The translations under genes were made by a program, and so were the position numbers. A stretch of 64,000 nt of DNA from an uncultured Bacteroidales bacterium (GTDB lineage: Bacteria > Bacteroidota > Bacteroidia > Bacteroidales > Salinivirgaceae): positions 29,778 to 93,777 of the forward strand of contig CALJOM010000001.1 of the NCBI GenBank assembly GCA_937981765.1, in the 5' to 3' direction. The notes under the pieces are model-generated. The model was given only the letters and a program-made list of their open reading frames with translations. It was not told the DNA's origin and made no database searches. This document shows, piece by piece, positions 9,022 through 18,294 of the stretch (position 1 is its first letter; the number at the start of each line of letters is the position of its first letter).

Positions 9022-10145
9022 AGGTTGGTGCTATCAACTATCACTTTTAAGGTAAAGAATAATTTGTTTGTGTCAACCGGATAAAAATCGTACTGCAATA
9101 AGTTGTTTGATTTCATCCGTAATTCAATTAGGCCTAATCCGGATTCTTTGGAATTATCAATTTGGAAGTCGAAAAGACATTGGTTGTAGTAGTCGTTTAA
9201 CTCCTTGATACTTAAACTATTTACGTGTTCTATTTTTCGAATAAGCGGCTCTTTCTCCTGTTGATCGATATAGTTACCTGAGTTCAGAATGTATTGATTG
9301 TTAGCTTTATTGATGAAAAAGACACCTTGGCTTCCATCTTTGTCGGTGGATTTAACAGCGTGTTTAACAATGTTTTGCAACATTTCAACCATTAAGTTAA
9401 ACACCACGCGTTTTAGTCGGCCAAGGCCGGCCATCTGATTTTCAATAATATTGAGGAGATTGATAAGACTTTCCTGGTTAAACAATCCGTTGAATATGAT
9501 TTGTACCCCGTTTTGTTTTAAAAGTTGGTGGAGAAGGTAAACATTATCCATCTGAACCAGATCGGTATCATCAAAGGATTCGCCTTCATCTTGCGGGGTA
9601 ATGCAGGTATGGAAGTAAAAATAGCTATACTCGTCGTTGATGCGATGGAAATGGTAAGATACTTTGTTGTTCGATTTTCTAGCTATTTCAATAAGGCCTA
9701 ATCCAGCACCACCTTTTTCCGAAATTTCATTTTCTAACAATACCGATTTGTAATAAATTTTTAGCTCCTCCGGGGTTAGACTTTTTATCTTTTTTAAAAG
9801 ACTTTCTACATGACTGATATTTTTGTTGTATATCAGGTTAACAGTTGTTACAAAGTAATTTCCATCTTTCTGTTCGATAGCAAAGAATCCATGATATTCA
9901 TCGGTGGTATCCTGGTGACGTGTAATATTTTGCAGACTTTCTACCATAATGGAGAAAACCCGCTTTTTAATTTTTGCGGATTCTCCCGAACGATTCATGT
10001 TTATTTCGGCAAGGAGTATAATAAGATCCGTAATTTTTTGTGTGAAGAGCCCATGATAAACGTAGCTCAGATCAGCGCTTCTGAAGCTGTCGTATAATTC
10101 AAAGGCCAGGCCTTTGGGGTAGGATTCATCGTTCGACATGCCCAT
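9018..10145 (-). CDS. Tandem-domain SiaB-type protein kinase (two DUF6272 domains fused)
   Basis: This 375-residue protein is made of two successive SiaB-type (GHKL-fold) kinase domains, about 1-190 and 195-375. Each half repeats the same landmarks: YVYHGLFTQ versus IIFNGLFNQ, then an N-box with VESLQNITRH (Asn73) versus VEMLQNIVKH (Asn258), then a G-box with GAGLGLIE (146-153) versus SGLGLIE (335-341), each followed by a KSNN motif. SiaB proteins are normally single-domain, about 180 residues. In Pseudomonas, SiaB phosphorylates SiaC. The frame continues upstream to 10211 overlapping dapF, but ATG 10145 (or 10139) matches the start of the first domain. Two SiaC-like genes follow, the first overlapping by 4 nt. 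dapF lies 37 nt upstream and may share the transcript. Confidence 0.8.
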   Translation of the reverse strand: MGMSNDESYPKGLAFELYDSFRSADLSYVYHGLFTQKITDLIILLAEINMNRSGESAKIKKRVFSIMVESLQNITRHQDTTDEYHGFFAIEQKDGNYFVTTVNLIYNKNISHVESLLKKIKSLTPEELKIYYKSVLLENEISEKGGAGLGLIEIARKSNNKVSYHFHRINDEYSYFYFHTCITPQDEGESFDDTDLVQMDNVYLLHQLLKQNGVQIIFNGLFNQESLINLLNIIENQMAGLGRLKRVVFNLMVEMLQNIVKHAVKSTDKDGSQGVFFINKANNQYILNSGNYIDQQEKEPLIRKIEHVNSLSIKELNDYYNQCLFDFQIDNSKESGLGLIELRMKSNNLLQYDFYPVDTNKLFFTLKVIVDSTNL

Positions 10146-10182
10146 AAAATGGTTTTTGACGGATAAATTTAATGATTTTTTA

Positions 10183-10983
10183 CTAAAACCCAAAATTTGG
10201 ATCAAAATCAATCTCCCCGTAGAAAACTTTTCTAGCCTCTCCGGAAAGGTAAATGTTGGTAATCATATTGTTAGTTGGTTCAAACGAAACTTGCAGCCGA
10301 CCACCTTTAGCAATTACCTCAACCGGTATAGCGTTGATTTTTTTGGTAACAACCGATGTTATTGCGGCTGCTACAGAACCTGTTCCACAAGCCAATGTTT
10401 CGTTTTCCACACCTCGTTCGTAAGTTCGGATTAGTATGGTTTGATTTTCAATCTGGCAAAAATTAACGTTTACTCCATGGGGAGATATCTCTTTGTTGTA
10501 ACGCAATTCTGTCCCCAGAAGATTTACATTGATTGTAGAAACATCGTCGGTAAATACCACCAAATGTGGTGAGCCTGTATCGATCATATAATGGTTCGGA
10601 AAGATTTGTACAGGGATTTGTGCATTACTCATTTTCAGTTTTACAAAACTGTCGGATACAATTGTTGCTTCATGCAATCCATCAATGGCTGAAAATAAGG
10701 TGCTTTCCCCAATTATTCCGAGATGGTAGGCAAGCATAACTATACACCGACCTCCATTGCCGCACATGGTGGATTCACGTCCATCGCTGTTGAAATATCG
10801 CATAAAGAAGTCGCTGTTTGGGCTATTTTCAAGCATAATTAATCCATCTGCCCCTATGCCAAAATGGCGGTTACAGAGAAATCGTATTTGCTCTGTCGTA
10901 AGTTTTGAGGCTGTACCGGTGCGATTGTCGAGCATGATAAAATCGTTACCGGCTCCTTGATATTTCCAAAAATCCAATTTCAT
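10183..10983 (-). CDS. dapF: Diaminopimelate epimerase
   Basis: This 266-residue PLP-independent epimerase converts LL- to meso-diaminopimelate for lysine and peptidoglycan synthesis. The two catalytic cysteines of the thiol acid/base pair are visible: Cys74 in MCGNGGRC and Cys199 in ACGTGS. The N-terminal GAGNDFIMLD motif and GADGLI loop are typical. Length matches the family. It is the first gene of a minus-strand group followed by the SiaB/SiaC-type cluster; the pairing with that cluster may be incidental. A 233-nt divergent region separates it from the DegP-type gene. Confidence 0.96.
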   Translation of the reverse strand: MKLDFWKYQGAGNDFIMLDNRTGTASKLTTEQIRFLCNRHFGIGADGLIMLENSPNSDFFMRYFNSDGRESTMCGNGGRCIVMLAYHLGIIGESTLFSAIDGLHEATIVSDSFVKLKMSNAQIPVQIFPNHYMIDTGSPHLVVFTDDVSTINVNLLGTELRYNKEISPHGVNVNFCQIENQTILIRTYERGVENETLACGTGSVAAAITSVVTKKINAIPVEVIAKGGRLQVSFEPTNNMITNIYLSGEARKVFYGEIDFDPNFGF

Positions 10984-11216
10984 AGTTGCAATAAATTATC
11001 CGCAAAATAACAAATATTTTTCTGGTTTGGAATAAAAGACTAAATAGGTATTCCCCAAAAGGTGTTTTTTATTTATCTGACAAAACGAGCTGAATATTAC
11101 CAAGATACCTGCCATCTTTTCTGTTTTTGTTAAAATATGGTTAAATTTTTGATCTACAAACAACATTTCACACCATTTGTAAGTAATAAGATGAGTACCC
11201 CTAAAACAAATGAACT

Positions 11217-12689
11217 ATGAACTCACGGATGAAAACATTAGCCACTTCATTTATTTCAGGCCTTGTAGGAGGTTTAATGATAGTTTTGATTTATAGTTAC
11301 TTATTGAAGAATAATTCGCCAACTCCAAACGGGGCCGGGTTTGGAAATAAAAATCCTGCAACGACACAAATTTTTTCAACCGGTAATGGTTCTCGAGTTG
11401 TTTATGGCACTCCGGTTGATTTAACCGAAGCTGCTCAAAAATCTGTCGATGCAGTAGTGCACGTAAAAACACTTAGTCGGACACAATCAATAGGTTCCGG
11501 TAATCCATTTTTCGATTTTTTCTTTGGCGATCCCAGAGGCATGAACATCCCTCCTCTGGTTGGAACCGGGTCGGGGGTAATAATCACTTCCGACGGATAT
11601 ATCGTAACCAATAACCACGTGATTGAAAATGCCGACAAGATTGAGGTAACTCTCAATGACAGAAGAGTATATGAAGCATCGGTGATTGGTGCAGATCCTG
11701 GAACTGATATCGCGTTATTAAAAATCAACGACACTGAGCTTCCATTTCTTCCCTTTGGCAATTCCGATTCAACCAGGGTTGGTGAGTGGGTATTGGCTGT
11801 AGGGAATCCTTTCAATCTGACATCCACGGTTACTGCCGGTATTATATCGGCTAAAGCCAGAAACATAAACATTTTAAATCGCCGCTATGCCATTGAGTCG
11901 TTTATTCAAACCGACGCGGCCGTTAATCCCGGTAATAGTGGTGGGGCTTTGGTTAACAGCCGCGGCGAACTGATTGGAATAAACACTGCCATTGCCTCTC
12001 AGACAGGTTCGTTCACAGGATATTCTTTTGCTGTCCCCATAAGCATTGTTGCCAAGGTTGTTTCCGATTTAATCGAGTTTGGTGAGGTACAACGGGCTTT
12101 TTTAGGGGTAGTGATTAGCGATATTAATCGACAGCTTATTGAGCAGTATAAACTGGCAGTTCGCGACGGTGTGCTTATTCAGCAGGTAGAGAGCGGTAGC
12201 CCGGCACAAATTGCTGGAATTGAGCCAGGAGACGTAATTACCCACATTGGAACGGTTCGGGTACGCTCGGTAGCAGAATTTCAGGCCCATATGATACGTT
12301 TCCGCCCAGGTGATGTTGTTGTCTTCACCATTAACCGTCAGGGGAAAGTTTCGGAACGTTCTACAACTTTACATAACCGTTTTGGAACAACGGCATCGAT
12401 TAGGCGTACCGACGTTGTAGCATTGTTAGGAGCGTATTTTAGACCGGTTGCCCCTAGCGTAGCCAAAACATTAGGAATCCGAAGCGGATTACAAGTGGTT
12501 GAAATTGAGCAGGGGAAATTGCTAAAGGCCGGTGTTCAGAGGGGATTTATTATCACCTTCGTAAATGGAGAGCCGATTACTGATATCGAAAGTTTGAGTA
12601 AAGCACTGCAAAAAGCCAACAATGGTGGTGTTTATGTAGAGGGAATTTATCCCAATGGCATGCGTGCCTACTATGCGTTTGCTCTGTAG
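11217..12689 (+). CDS. DegP/HtrA-type periplasmic serine protease with two PDZ domains
   Basis: This is a 490-residue S1C-family protease with an N-terminal signal-anchor (about 5-30). It degrades or refolds damaged envelope proteins. The catalytic triad is His134 in NNHVIENAD, Asp164 in GTDIALLK and Ser241 in NPGNSGGAL. PDZ1 spans about 290-385 and PDZ2 about 400-490. The second PDZ is the less canonical one but retains the GLQVVEIEQGKLLKAGVQ core. An in-frame Met at 11229 is an alternative start that keeps the hydrophobic segment. rpoD follows 366 nt later. No stress-sigma promoter could be identified. Confidence 0.93.
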   Translation: MNSRMKTLATSFISGLVGGLMIVLIYSYLLKNNSPTPNGAGFGNKNPATTQIFSTGNGSRVVYGTPVDLTEAAQKSVDAVVHVKTLSRTQSIGSGNPFFDFFFGDPRGMNIPPLVGTGSGVIITSDGYIVTNNHVIENADKIEVTLNDRRVYEASVIGADPGTDIALLKINDTELPFLPFGNSDSTRVGEWVLAVGNPFNLTSTVTAGIISAKARNINILNRRYAIESFIQTDAAVNPGNSGGALVNSRGELIGINTAIASQTGSFTGYSFAVPISIVAKVVSDLIEFGEVQRAFLGVVISDINRQLIEQYKLAVRDGVLIQQVESGSPAQIAGIEPGDVITHIGTVRVRSVAEFQAHMIRFRPGDVVVFTINRQGKVSERSTTLHNRFGTTASIRRTDVVALLGAYFRPVAPSVAKTLGIRSGLQVVEIEQGKLLKAGVQRGFIITFVNGEPITDIESLSKALQKANNGGVYVEGIYPNGMRAYYAFAL

Positions 12690-13055
12690 ATAGGTGATTA
12701 ATAACGTTTTTGATTCTTACCAAAGAGCATGGAATTTAACCTCAGGTCCCAATCCCGCTTACCAGACCAATATTGAGTTGGATACCGTGTTGAGGGGGAT
12801 TATTATTGCTAATGACTCTGACTTTAGAGAAAAAATAGTGCAAAACAGAATTTTTATGGTACAAATTTTGTTAATTATTCCCGCCGCTAAAACGCAAAGA
12901 TTTGACAAATTATCCCCCAAAAAAATCCATTAAAACTAATGGAAAATTGAAACCTTTTTTCTAATTGTTCGTAAATAGAGCAACCGTTTGTTTTTTTTGA
13001 CACTTTTCACTAACCCCATCATAGCTCAGAATTAATTAGCAATAATAGAAATTTT
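12690..13055 (+). other. Leader and intergenic region upstream of rpoD
   Basis: A 79-codon GTG-started frame at 12694-12933 shows no domain, no repeated codon pattern and no family resemblance, and is treated as non-coding. No exact TAnnTTTG element was found. Several T- and A-runs and a CCGTTTG word near 12990 could belong to the rpoD promoter region, but this is not secure. Confidence 0.4.
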
Positions 13056-13916
13056 ATGAGACAACTTAAGATCACAAAATCAATCACAAATCGTGAGAGT
13101 GCTTCGCTTGATAAGTATTTACAGGAAATTGGCAAAGAAGAACTTATCACCGTTGAAGAAGAAGTGGAGTTAGCGCAGCGCATTCATAAGGGCGATGACG
13201 CAGCATTGGAGCGACTGACCAAAGCAAATTTGCGTTTTGTGGTATCGGTTGCCAAGCAGTATCAAAATCAGGGCTTAAGCCTCCCAGACCTAATCAATGA
13301 AGGGAATATGGGGTTAATTAAGGCTGCCCGTAAATTTGATGAAACCCGTGGTTTTAAGTTTATTTCTTATGCTGTATGGTGGATTCGTCAATCTATTTTA
13401 CAGGCATTAGCTGAACAATCACGTATTGTTCGTTTGCCCCTCAATCAGGTTGGCTCGTTAAATAAAATTAACAAGGCATATGCAAAATTTGAACAAGAAA
13501 ACGAACGCCCCCCGACACCTGAAGAATTAGCCGAATTACTTGATCTCCCCAAAGACAAAGTGGTTGACACACTTAGAGTTTCCGGCCGTCATGTATCCAT
13601 GGATGCTCCTTTGGGTGAGAGCGAAGATAACTGCTTGCTCGACGTAATTGAAAACACCGACAGTCCGGAAGCGGATCGCACTTTGATGAAGGAATCACTC
13701 AGCCGTGAAATTGAGCGTGCTTTAGCTACTCTAACCGAGCGAGAAAGAGATATTATTCGCCTCCATTTTGGAATATCGTGTCAGGAGATGACTCTTGAAG
13801 AGGTTGGCGAAAAGTTTGGATTAACCCGTGAACGGGTGCGTCAGATAAAAGAGAAGGCCATTCGCCGGTTACGACATACATCGAGAAGCCGATTGCTCAA
13901 AGCTTATTTAGGATAA
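13056..13916 (+). CDS. rpoD: Primary RNA polymerase sigma factor (RpoD/SigA, Bacteroidota short form)
   Basis: This 286-residue group 1 sigma-70 factor directs RNA polymerase to housekeeping promoters. Region 1.1 is absent, as is normal in Bacteroidota. Region 1.2 ([14 protein letters not shown]) starts near residue 20. Region 2 follows with [37 protein letters not shown] and WWIRQSI. Region 3 contains [13 protein letters not shown]. Region 4 ends with [20 protein letters not shown]. It is the probable reader of the TTTG/TAnnTTTG promoters found throughout this window. A strong terminator follows directly. Confidence 0.97.
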   Translation: MRQLKITKSITNRESASLDKYLQEIGKEELITVEEEVELAQRIHKGDDAALERLTKANLRFVVSVAKQYQNQGLSLPDLINEGNMGLIKAARKFDETRGFKFISYAVWWIRQSILQALAEQSRIVRLPLNQVGSLNKINKAYAKFEQENERPPTPEELAELLDLPKDKVVDTLRVSGRHVSMDAPLGESEDNCLLDVIENTDSPEADRTLMKESLSREIERALATLTERERDIIRLHFGISCQEMTLEEVGEKFGLTRERVRQIKEKAIRRLRHTSRSRLLKAYLG

Positions 13917-13921
13917 TATCC

Positions 13922-13958
13922 GGGAGCCCCAGAAAGGGGCTCAAATATTTTATTTTTT
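13922..13958 (+). terminator. rpoD terminator
   Basis: GAGCCCC (13924-13930), loop AGAAA, GGGGCTC (13936-13942), then AAATATTTTATTTTTT. A compact 7-bp GC-rich stem with a T-rich tail. Confidence 0.8.
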
Positions 13959-13978
13959 AACCCCAAACACAAACATTT

Positions 13979-14506
13979 ATGCTTATTGACAACAACTTGC
14001 TGGTATCACTTACCTACCAACTGAGAAAGGAAAGCATTAACGGGGAAATCGTTGAAACCGTTAATGAGTCAAACCCCTTGAAATTTATCTATGGCCAGGG
14101 AATGCTCCTCCCTAAGTTTGAAGAAAATCTTGCCGGTAAAAAAACAGGCGATGAATTTTCATTTACTCTTGCATCGGAAGAAGCCTATGGAGCTTATACC
14201 CAAGAGGATATTATAGACCTGCCGATGTCGGTTTTTGAAATCGATGGTCAAGTTGAAAGTAATCTCTTAACTGTTGGAAATGCTATTCCTATGATGGATT
14301 CTTACGGAAACCGTTTAACCGGCATTGTAAAATCAATTAACGAAACTACAGTTACCATGGATTTTAATCACCCGTTGGCCGGCGTAAATCTTCATTTCAG
14401 CGGGAAGGTAATCGATGTTAGATTTCCGTCGGAAGAGGACCTGGCAATGTTTAACCAAAGTTGTTCAAGCTGTGGCGGTGGATGTGAAGATGGTTCATGT
14501 CACTAA
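13979..14506 (+). CDS. slyD: SlyD-like FKBP-type peptidyl-prolyl isomerase with Cys-rich tail
   Basis: This 175-residue protein has the SlyD arrangement: a split FKBP prolyl isomerase domain (about 1-70 and 125-150) with an inserted chaperone flap (IF domain, about 72-125). Motifs include FIYGQGMLLPKFEENLAGK and the AYGAY segment at the domain junction. The tail carries Cys162, Cys165, Cys169, Cys174 and His175, which fits the metal-binding C-terminus that lets SlyD bind nickel or zinc. It probably acts in the cytosol in folding or metal delivery. It is flanked by its own upstream (rpoD) and downstream terminators. Confidence 0.88.
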   Translation: MLIDNNLLVSLTYQLRKESINGEIVETVNESNPLKFIYGQGMLLPKFEENLAGKKTGDEFSFTLASEEAYGAYTQEDIIDLPMSVFEIDGQVESNLLTVGNAIPMMDSYGNRLTGIVKSINETTVTMDFNHPLAGVNLHFSGKVIDVRFPSEEDLAMFNQSCSSCGGGCEDGSCH

Positions 14507-14529
14507 AATTCAGCTTTTAAAATAGTAAT

Positions 14530-14557
14530 AAGCCCGTTCTAAGAATGGGCTTTTTTT
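14530..14557 (+). terminator. slyD terminator
   Basis: AAGCCCGTTC pairs with GAATGGGCTT (one G-T pair) around TAA and is followed by seven T. The T-run also forms the -33 region of the next promoter. Confidence 0.78.
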
Positions 14558-14583
14558 AGCCTTAGAATTATTTTCTACTTTTG
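14552..14583 (+). promoter_or_regulatory. Promoter of the NtrC-type regulator (TTTT-N20-TACTTTTG)
   Basis: TACTTTTG at 14576-14583 matches TAnnTTTG. A TTTT -33 box lies 20 nt upstream, inside the T-tract of the slyD terminator. It overlaps the in-frame TTG at 14581, so translation should begin at ATG 14614. Confidence 0.5.
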
Positions 14584-14613
14584 TTGTCGAAAATTCTGAC
14601 CTTTTTCAAAATC

Positions 14614-15990
14614 ATGACTATCAACGGAACAGTGCTAATAATCGACGACAACGAAGACGTTCTCCTTTCATTACGACTTCTGCTTAAGCCGCATGTAGAG
14701 CAAATAATTACCGAAAGCAATCCAAACAAAATTCCGGAACTACTCCAACAAAAGTCAGTAGATGTAATTTTGCTGGATATGAACTTTAAGCAAGATGCCA
14801 TAAGCGGGCAGGAAGGGCTTTTCTTCCTTGACCAAATTTTATCCATCGATCCGGATGCTGTGGTTATCTTTATAACAGCGTATGGAAACACCGAAAAAGC
14901 CGTAAATGCTATAAAATCCGGGGCAACCGATTTTATTTTAAAACCTTGGCAAAACGAAAAACTTCTTGCCACGGTTTTTGCCGGGATTAGGCTCCGCCAG
15001 TCGCGAAATGAGATTTTGTTGCAACGTTCCAGAGTTCGTCAGATAGCTGATACAGTAGATACTCCTTTTAAAGAAATCATTAGCCACTCGAAGGCTATGC
15101 AGAAAGTTTGTGAAACAGTACAAAAGGTTGCTCCTACTGATGCCAGTATATTAATATTGGGTGAAAATGGCACGGGAAAAGAGGTAGTAGGGCGGGCAAT
15201 TCATCGGGCAAGCCTTAGAAATCAGGAGGTATTTATACCCGTAGATTTAGGCGCAATTCCTGAAACGTTGTTTGAAAGTGAACTTTTTGGTTATGAGAAA
15301 GGAGCCTTTACCGATGCCAAACAAGCCAAAGAAGGAAGGTTTGAAGTGGCCAACCGGGGAACTTTATTTCTTGATGAGATAGGAAATTTGCCGTTACCCA
15401 TGCAAGCAAAACTTCTAACAGCAATAGAACGGCGCGAAGTAATCCGTCTGGGAAGTAATTCACCCAAAAAAATTGATATTCGACTTATTTGTGCAACTAA
15501 CGCCAATATTTTCGAAATGCGGAATCAGGGTCTTTTCCGACAGGATTTGTTGTACAGGATTAATACCGTAGAAATTCGCATCCCACCACTGCGGGAACGT
15601 CCCGAAGACATTTATCCACTGGCACAGCATTATTTCGATATTTTTAATCGTAAATATCGTAAAGGTTTGAAGAAAATAAGTCAGGCAGCTATGTTGAAAC
15701 TGGAAAATTATTCATGGCCGGGGAATATTCGTGAACTGCAACACGCTGTTGAACGTGCAGTAATTCTCTCCGAGGGTACAAACCTGGAACCCGACGACTT
15801 TGTTTTGGAAATTCAACACACCCAAACAAGCGATGATTTCATATTCGACACTTATAACCTCGATGAAATAGAAAAACGGGTTATAAAGTCGGTTATTGAA
15901 AAAACCAAAGGAAACATTTCTCTTGCTTCCAAGATGCTTGGTTTGACTAGAGCTTCTTTATACCGAAGAATAGAAAAACATGGCCTCTAA
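14614..15990 (+). CDS. NtrC-family sigma-54-dependent response regulator
   Basis: This is a 458-residue activator of RpoN promoters. Domains: a receiver (1-120) with acidic pocket Asp11/Asp12, phospho-acceptor Asp55 in LLDMNF, Thr in FITAYG and Lys in LKPW; an AAA+ domain (about 145-370) with Walker A GENGTGKE and the sigma-54 contact loop GAFTDA; and a Fis-type helix-turn-helix at the C-terminus (NISLASKMLGLTRASLYRR). A TTG 33 nt upstream is rejected because it lies within the promoter. The 3' end overlaps its cognate sensor kinase by 11 nt. Target genes are not evident from the window. Confidence 0.92.
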   Translation: MTINGTVLIIDDNEDVLLSLRLLLKPHVEQIITESNPNKIPELLQQKSVDVILLDMNFKQDAISGQEGLFFLDQILSIDPDAVVIFITAYGNTEKAVNAIKSGATDFILKPWQNEKLLATVFAGIRLRQSRNEILLQRSRVRQIADTVDTPFKEIISHSKAMQKVCETVQKVAPTDASILILGENGTGKEVVGRAIHRASLRNQEVFIPVDLGAIPETLFESELFGYEKGAFTDAKQAKEGRFEVANRGTLFLDEIGNLPLPMQAKLLTAIERREVIRLGSNSPKKIDIRLICATNANIFEMRNQGLFRQDLLYRINTVEIRIPPLRERPEDIYPLAQHYFDIFNRKYRKGLKKISQAAMLKLENYSWPGNIRELQHAVERAVILSEGTNLEPDDFVLEIQHTQTSDDFIFDTYNLDEIEKRVIKSVIEKTKGNISLASKMLGLTRASLYRRIEKHGL

Positions 15991-17308
15991 ACATTTCGAA
16001 CTGGTATTAGCCCTGAGGATTATTCTCCTTGTGATTTCCATTAGCATAACGGTACTGCTTTATAGCACAACCTCCTTTTATTTCACCGCTTCGTTATTAG
16101 TGATCCTTGTAATTTTTCAAGTTTGGGGACTATACTATTTTTTGCAAAAAGTAGTTAGAAAAATTTCGCTGTTTTTTATGGCAGTTAAAACCTCCGAGTT
16201 TAATCATACGTTTCAAACTGAAAAGGAGGGGCTGTTATTTTCTGAGTTAAATCAAACCCTGAATGAATTGTTCCAAAGCCTTGCCACCTTGCGAAAAAAT
16301 AATCAGGAGCAGGTATATTTTTATCACAACCTGATACAACACATTGCTATTGGTATTTTAGCCTACCGTCTCGATAATTCGATTCTGATTATTAACAATC
16401 TGGCGGGCAAGTTATTGGGTTGTGGAAATATTGCAAATATGGAAGTTCTTGAAAAAAAATCCCCGGCAATTTTCAATGAAATAACTCAACTCGAAAGTGG
16501 GAAACGAAAACTAATAAAAGTTATAACCGATAATGAAATTCAGTCGATTTCATTGGCTGCACGGATCATTAAGCAGGACGACGGAATAGTAAAGATTGTT
16601 GCCATTCAGAACATTCATTCGGAAATGGAAGAACAAGAAATGCTGGCATGGCAGAAGCTAATTAGCGTGCTTACTCATGAAATTATGAATTCTGTAACCC
16701 CCTTGGTTTCATTATCGGAAACATTGAAGGAGATAACCTTAGGAGAATCACTCAACAAAGATCAGATGTCCGATTTGCGTCTGGCAATAGAAACCATTAA
16801 CCGACGCAGCAAAGGGCTAATATCGTTTGTAGAAACCTACCGAAGTTTGGCAAAAATTCCAACACCCAATTTTACACCCATTGTGGTTGAAGAGTTTTAT
16901 CGGCGTATTGGCAACCTTTTTCAAAATGAGTGCAACGAAAAGGGGATTTCTCTACAAACGAACCTCCTATCACCGGAACTAACCTTTATGGGCGATGAAT
17001 TAATGCTTGAACAGGTTTTTATTAATCTTGTGAGAAACTCTATGCAGGCCCTATCCGATACCCAGAACCCCAAAATTCTCTTAGAAGGGATAGCAAATCC
17101 ACAGGGAACTGTTCAACTTTGTATACTTGATAATGGACATGGAATTTTACCCGAAGTGCTCGATAAGGTTTTTATCCCGTTTTTTTCCACGCGCCAGGGA
17201 GGTTCGGGGATTGGATTGGCGCTTTCCCGGCAAATGATAAAAGCATTGGGAGGAACTATTTCCATAGCATCTAAACCGGGTGAAACTAAAGTAACCATTA
17301 CGTTTTAA
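15980..17308 (+). CDS. Membrane sensor histidine kinase paired with the NtrC-type regulator
   Basis: This 442-residue kinase has two N-terminal membrane helices (about 8-28 and 34-56) joined by only a very short loop. A HAMP-like/coiled linker (60-110) and a PAS-like region (115-210) follow. The dimerisation helix has His233 in VLTHEIMNSVTPL, and a HATPase domain ends with DNGHGI and GGSGIGLALS. The tiny periplasmic loop suggests a membrane or cytoplasmic cue rather than a large extracellular ligand. It overlaps the upstream regulator gene by 11 nt, so it is almost certainly the cognate sensor. pnuC follows after 6 nt. Confidence 0.9.
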   Translation: MASKHFELVLALRIILLVISISITVLLYSTTSFYFTASLLVILVIFQVWGLYYFLQKVVRKISLFFMAVKTSEFNHTFQTEKEGLLFSELNQTLNELFQSLATLRKNNQEQVYFYHNLIQHIAIGILAYRLDNSILIINNLAGKLLGCGNIANMEVLEKKSPAIFNEITQLESGKRKLIKVITDNEIQSISLAARIIKQDDGIVKIVAIQNIHSEMEEQEMLAWQKLISVLTHEIMNSVTPLVSLSETLKEITLGESLNKDQMSDLRLAIETINRRSKGLISFVETYRSLAKIPTPNFTPIVVEEFYRRIGNLFQNECNEKGISLQTNLLSPELTFMGDELMLEQVFINLVRNSMQALSDTQNPKILLEGIANPQGTVQLCILDNGHGILPEVLDKVFIPFFSTRQGGSGIGLALSRQMIKALGGTISIASKPGETKVTITF

Positions 17309-17314
17309 AAGACT

Positions 17315-17884
17315 ATGGAAGAATGGATTAGACTTCATGCCGTAGAAATTTTTGGAGCGCTATCGGGCTTCGTTTATCTCTACTTTTCAATTCGGCAAAA
17401 TATTCTATTATGGCCGTTTGGACTATTAAATTCCTTAATTTACATTTACGTTTATTATGTTTCGGCGTTTTATGCTGATATGTCGTTGCAATTTTATTAT
17501 GTTGCCGTTAGTATTTATGGATGGATACATTGGAAAAAGGGAGATACAGAGGAGGGATTGCCTGTAAGTTCGGTTTCATTTCAAGGGTGGTTATGGCTAA
17601 TCTTTTCAGGATTATTATTGTGGATACTTTTGTATCAGCTTCTACTTCTTACACCGACCGACGTACCACTCGGTGATGCCTTTACTACAGCCTATTCCAT
17701 TGTTGCTACCTGGATGCTTGCCCGTAAGATACTTGAAAACTGGCTATTTTGGATAGTTGTGGATTTAGTAAGCATGATTTTGTATATTTACAAAGACTTG
17801 TGGGCTACGGCAGTTCTATTTGGGGTGTATACTGTGGTTGCCATAATCGGATACAATTCATGGAAAAAATCCATGAATTGGTAA
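17315..17884 (+). CDS. pnuC: PnuC-family vitamin transporter
   Basis: This 189-residue membrane protein of the PnuC family has about seven hydrophobic helices. The conserved WPFGLLNSLIYIYVYY and FYADMSLQFYYVAVSIYGW blocks that line the substrate path are present. PnuC proteins carry nicotinamide riboside by facilitated diffusion with intracellular trapping; relatives carry thiamine or riboflavin. Thiamine-type members in this phylum are often preceded by a TPP riboswitch, and none is visible here, which leaves the substrate open. It starts 6 nt after the kinase gene and so belongs to the regulator-kinase transcript. Confidence 0.85.
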   Translation: MEEWIRLHAVEIFGALSGFVYLYFSIRQNILLWPFGLLNSLIYIYVYYVSAFYADMSLQFYYVAVSIYGWIHWKKGDTEEGLPVSSVSFQGWLWLIFSGLLLWILLYQLLLLTPTDVPLGDAFTTAYSIVATWMLARKILENWLFWIVVDLVSMILYIYKDLWATAVLFGVYTVVAIIGYNSWKKSMNW

Positions 17885-17969
17885 AGGAATCATCCTTCGA
17901 TATGAATTATCAACAATAAAACGCTTTCAAATCTTTTCGCTGAAAGACAAAAAAATATTATGCAATTTT

Positions 17970-18001
17970 TTTGATTATATGAATTAAAATTCTGAAATTT
18001 G
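17970..18001 (+). promoter_or_regulatory. Promoter of the rpmB operon (TTTG-N20-GAAATTTG)
   Basis: TTTG at 17970-17973 is followed after 20 nt by GAAATTTG at 17994-18001, one base off the TAnnTTTG consensus. The expected start is near 18008, 33 nt before rpmB. Confidence 0.55.
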
Positions 18002-18040
18002 CAGTCCGAAAAAAGACTAACATATTAACAATATATCATC

Positions 18041-18283
18041 ATGTCACGAGTTTGTCAGATAACAGGAAAACGGGCGATGGTTGGTAACAACGTATCACAC
18101 TCAAATCGAAAAACTAAAAGACGTTTTTATCCCAACCTAATGAAGAAAAGATTCTATATTCCTGAAGAGGATCGATGGATTACGCTCAAGGTTTCAGCTC
18201 AGGGGCTGAGAACAATAAACAAGAAAGGTTTGTTAAATGCTTTGAAAGAGGCAAAACAAAACGGGATAGTAACTAACTTTTAA
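18041..18283 (+). CDS. rpmB: 50S ribosomal protein L28
   Basis: An 80-residue bL28 with the family opening [20 protein letters not shown] and the [15 protein letters not shown] core. It is a component of the large subunit near the exit side. It heads the Bacteroidota-type block rpmB-rpmG-DUF4295, with an 11-nt gap to rpmG. It has its own promoter upstream and none of the zinc-binding cysteine pairs seen in some L28 proteins. Confidence 0.97.
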   Translation: MSRVCQITGKRAMVGNNVSHSNRKTKRRFYPNLMKKRFYIPEEDRWITLKVSAQGLRTINKKGLLNALKEAKQNGIVTNF

Positions 18284-18294
18284 TACACACTACG

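Noticed and set aside
12694-12933. 79-codon GTG-started frame after the DegP-type gene
   Set aside because: No domain, no recognisable family, unusual start and position in the rpoD leader; coding is not supported.
17315-17884. Thiamine specificity and TPP riboswitch for the PnuC-type gene
   Set aside because: The gene begins 6 nt after the kinase gene, leaving no room for a riboswitch; no TPP-motif sequence was seen.
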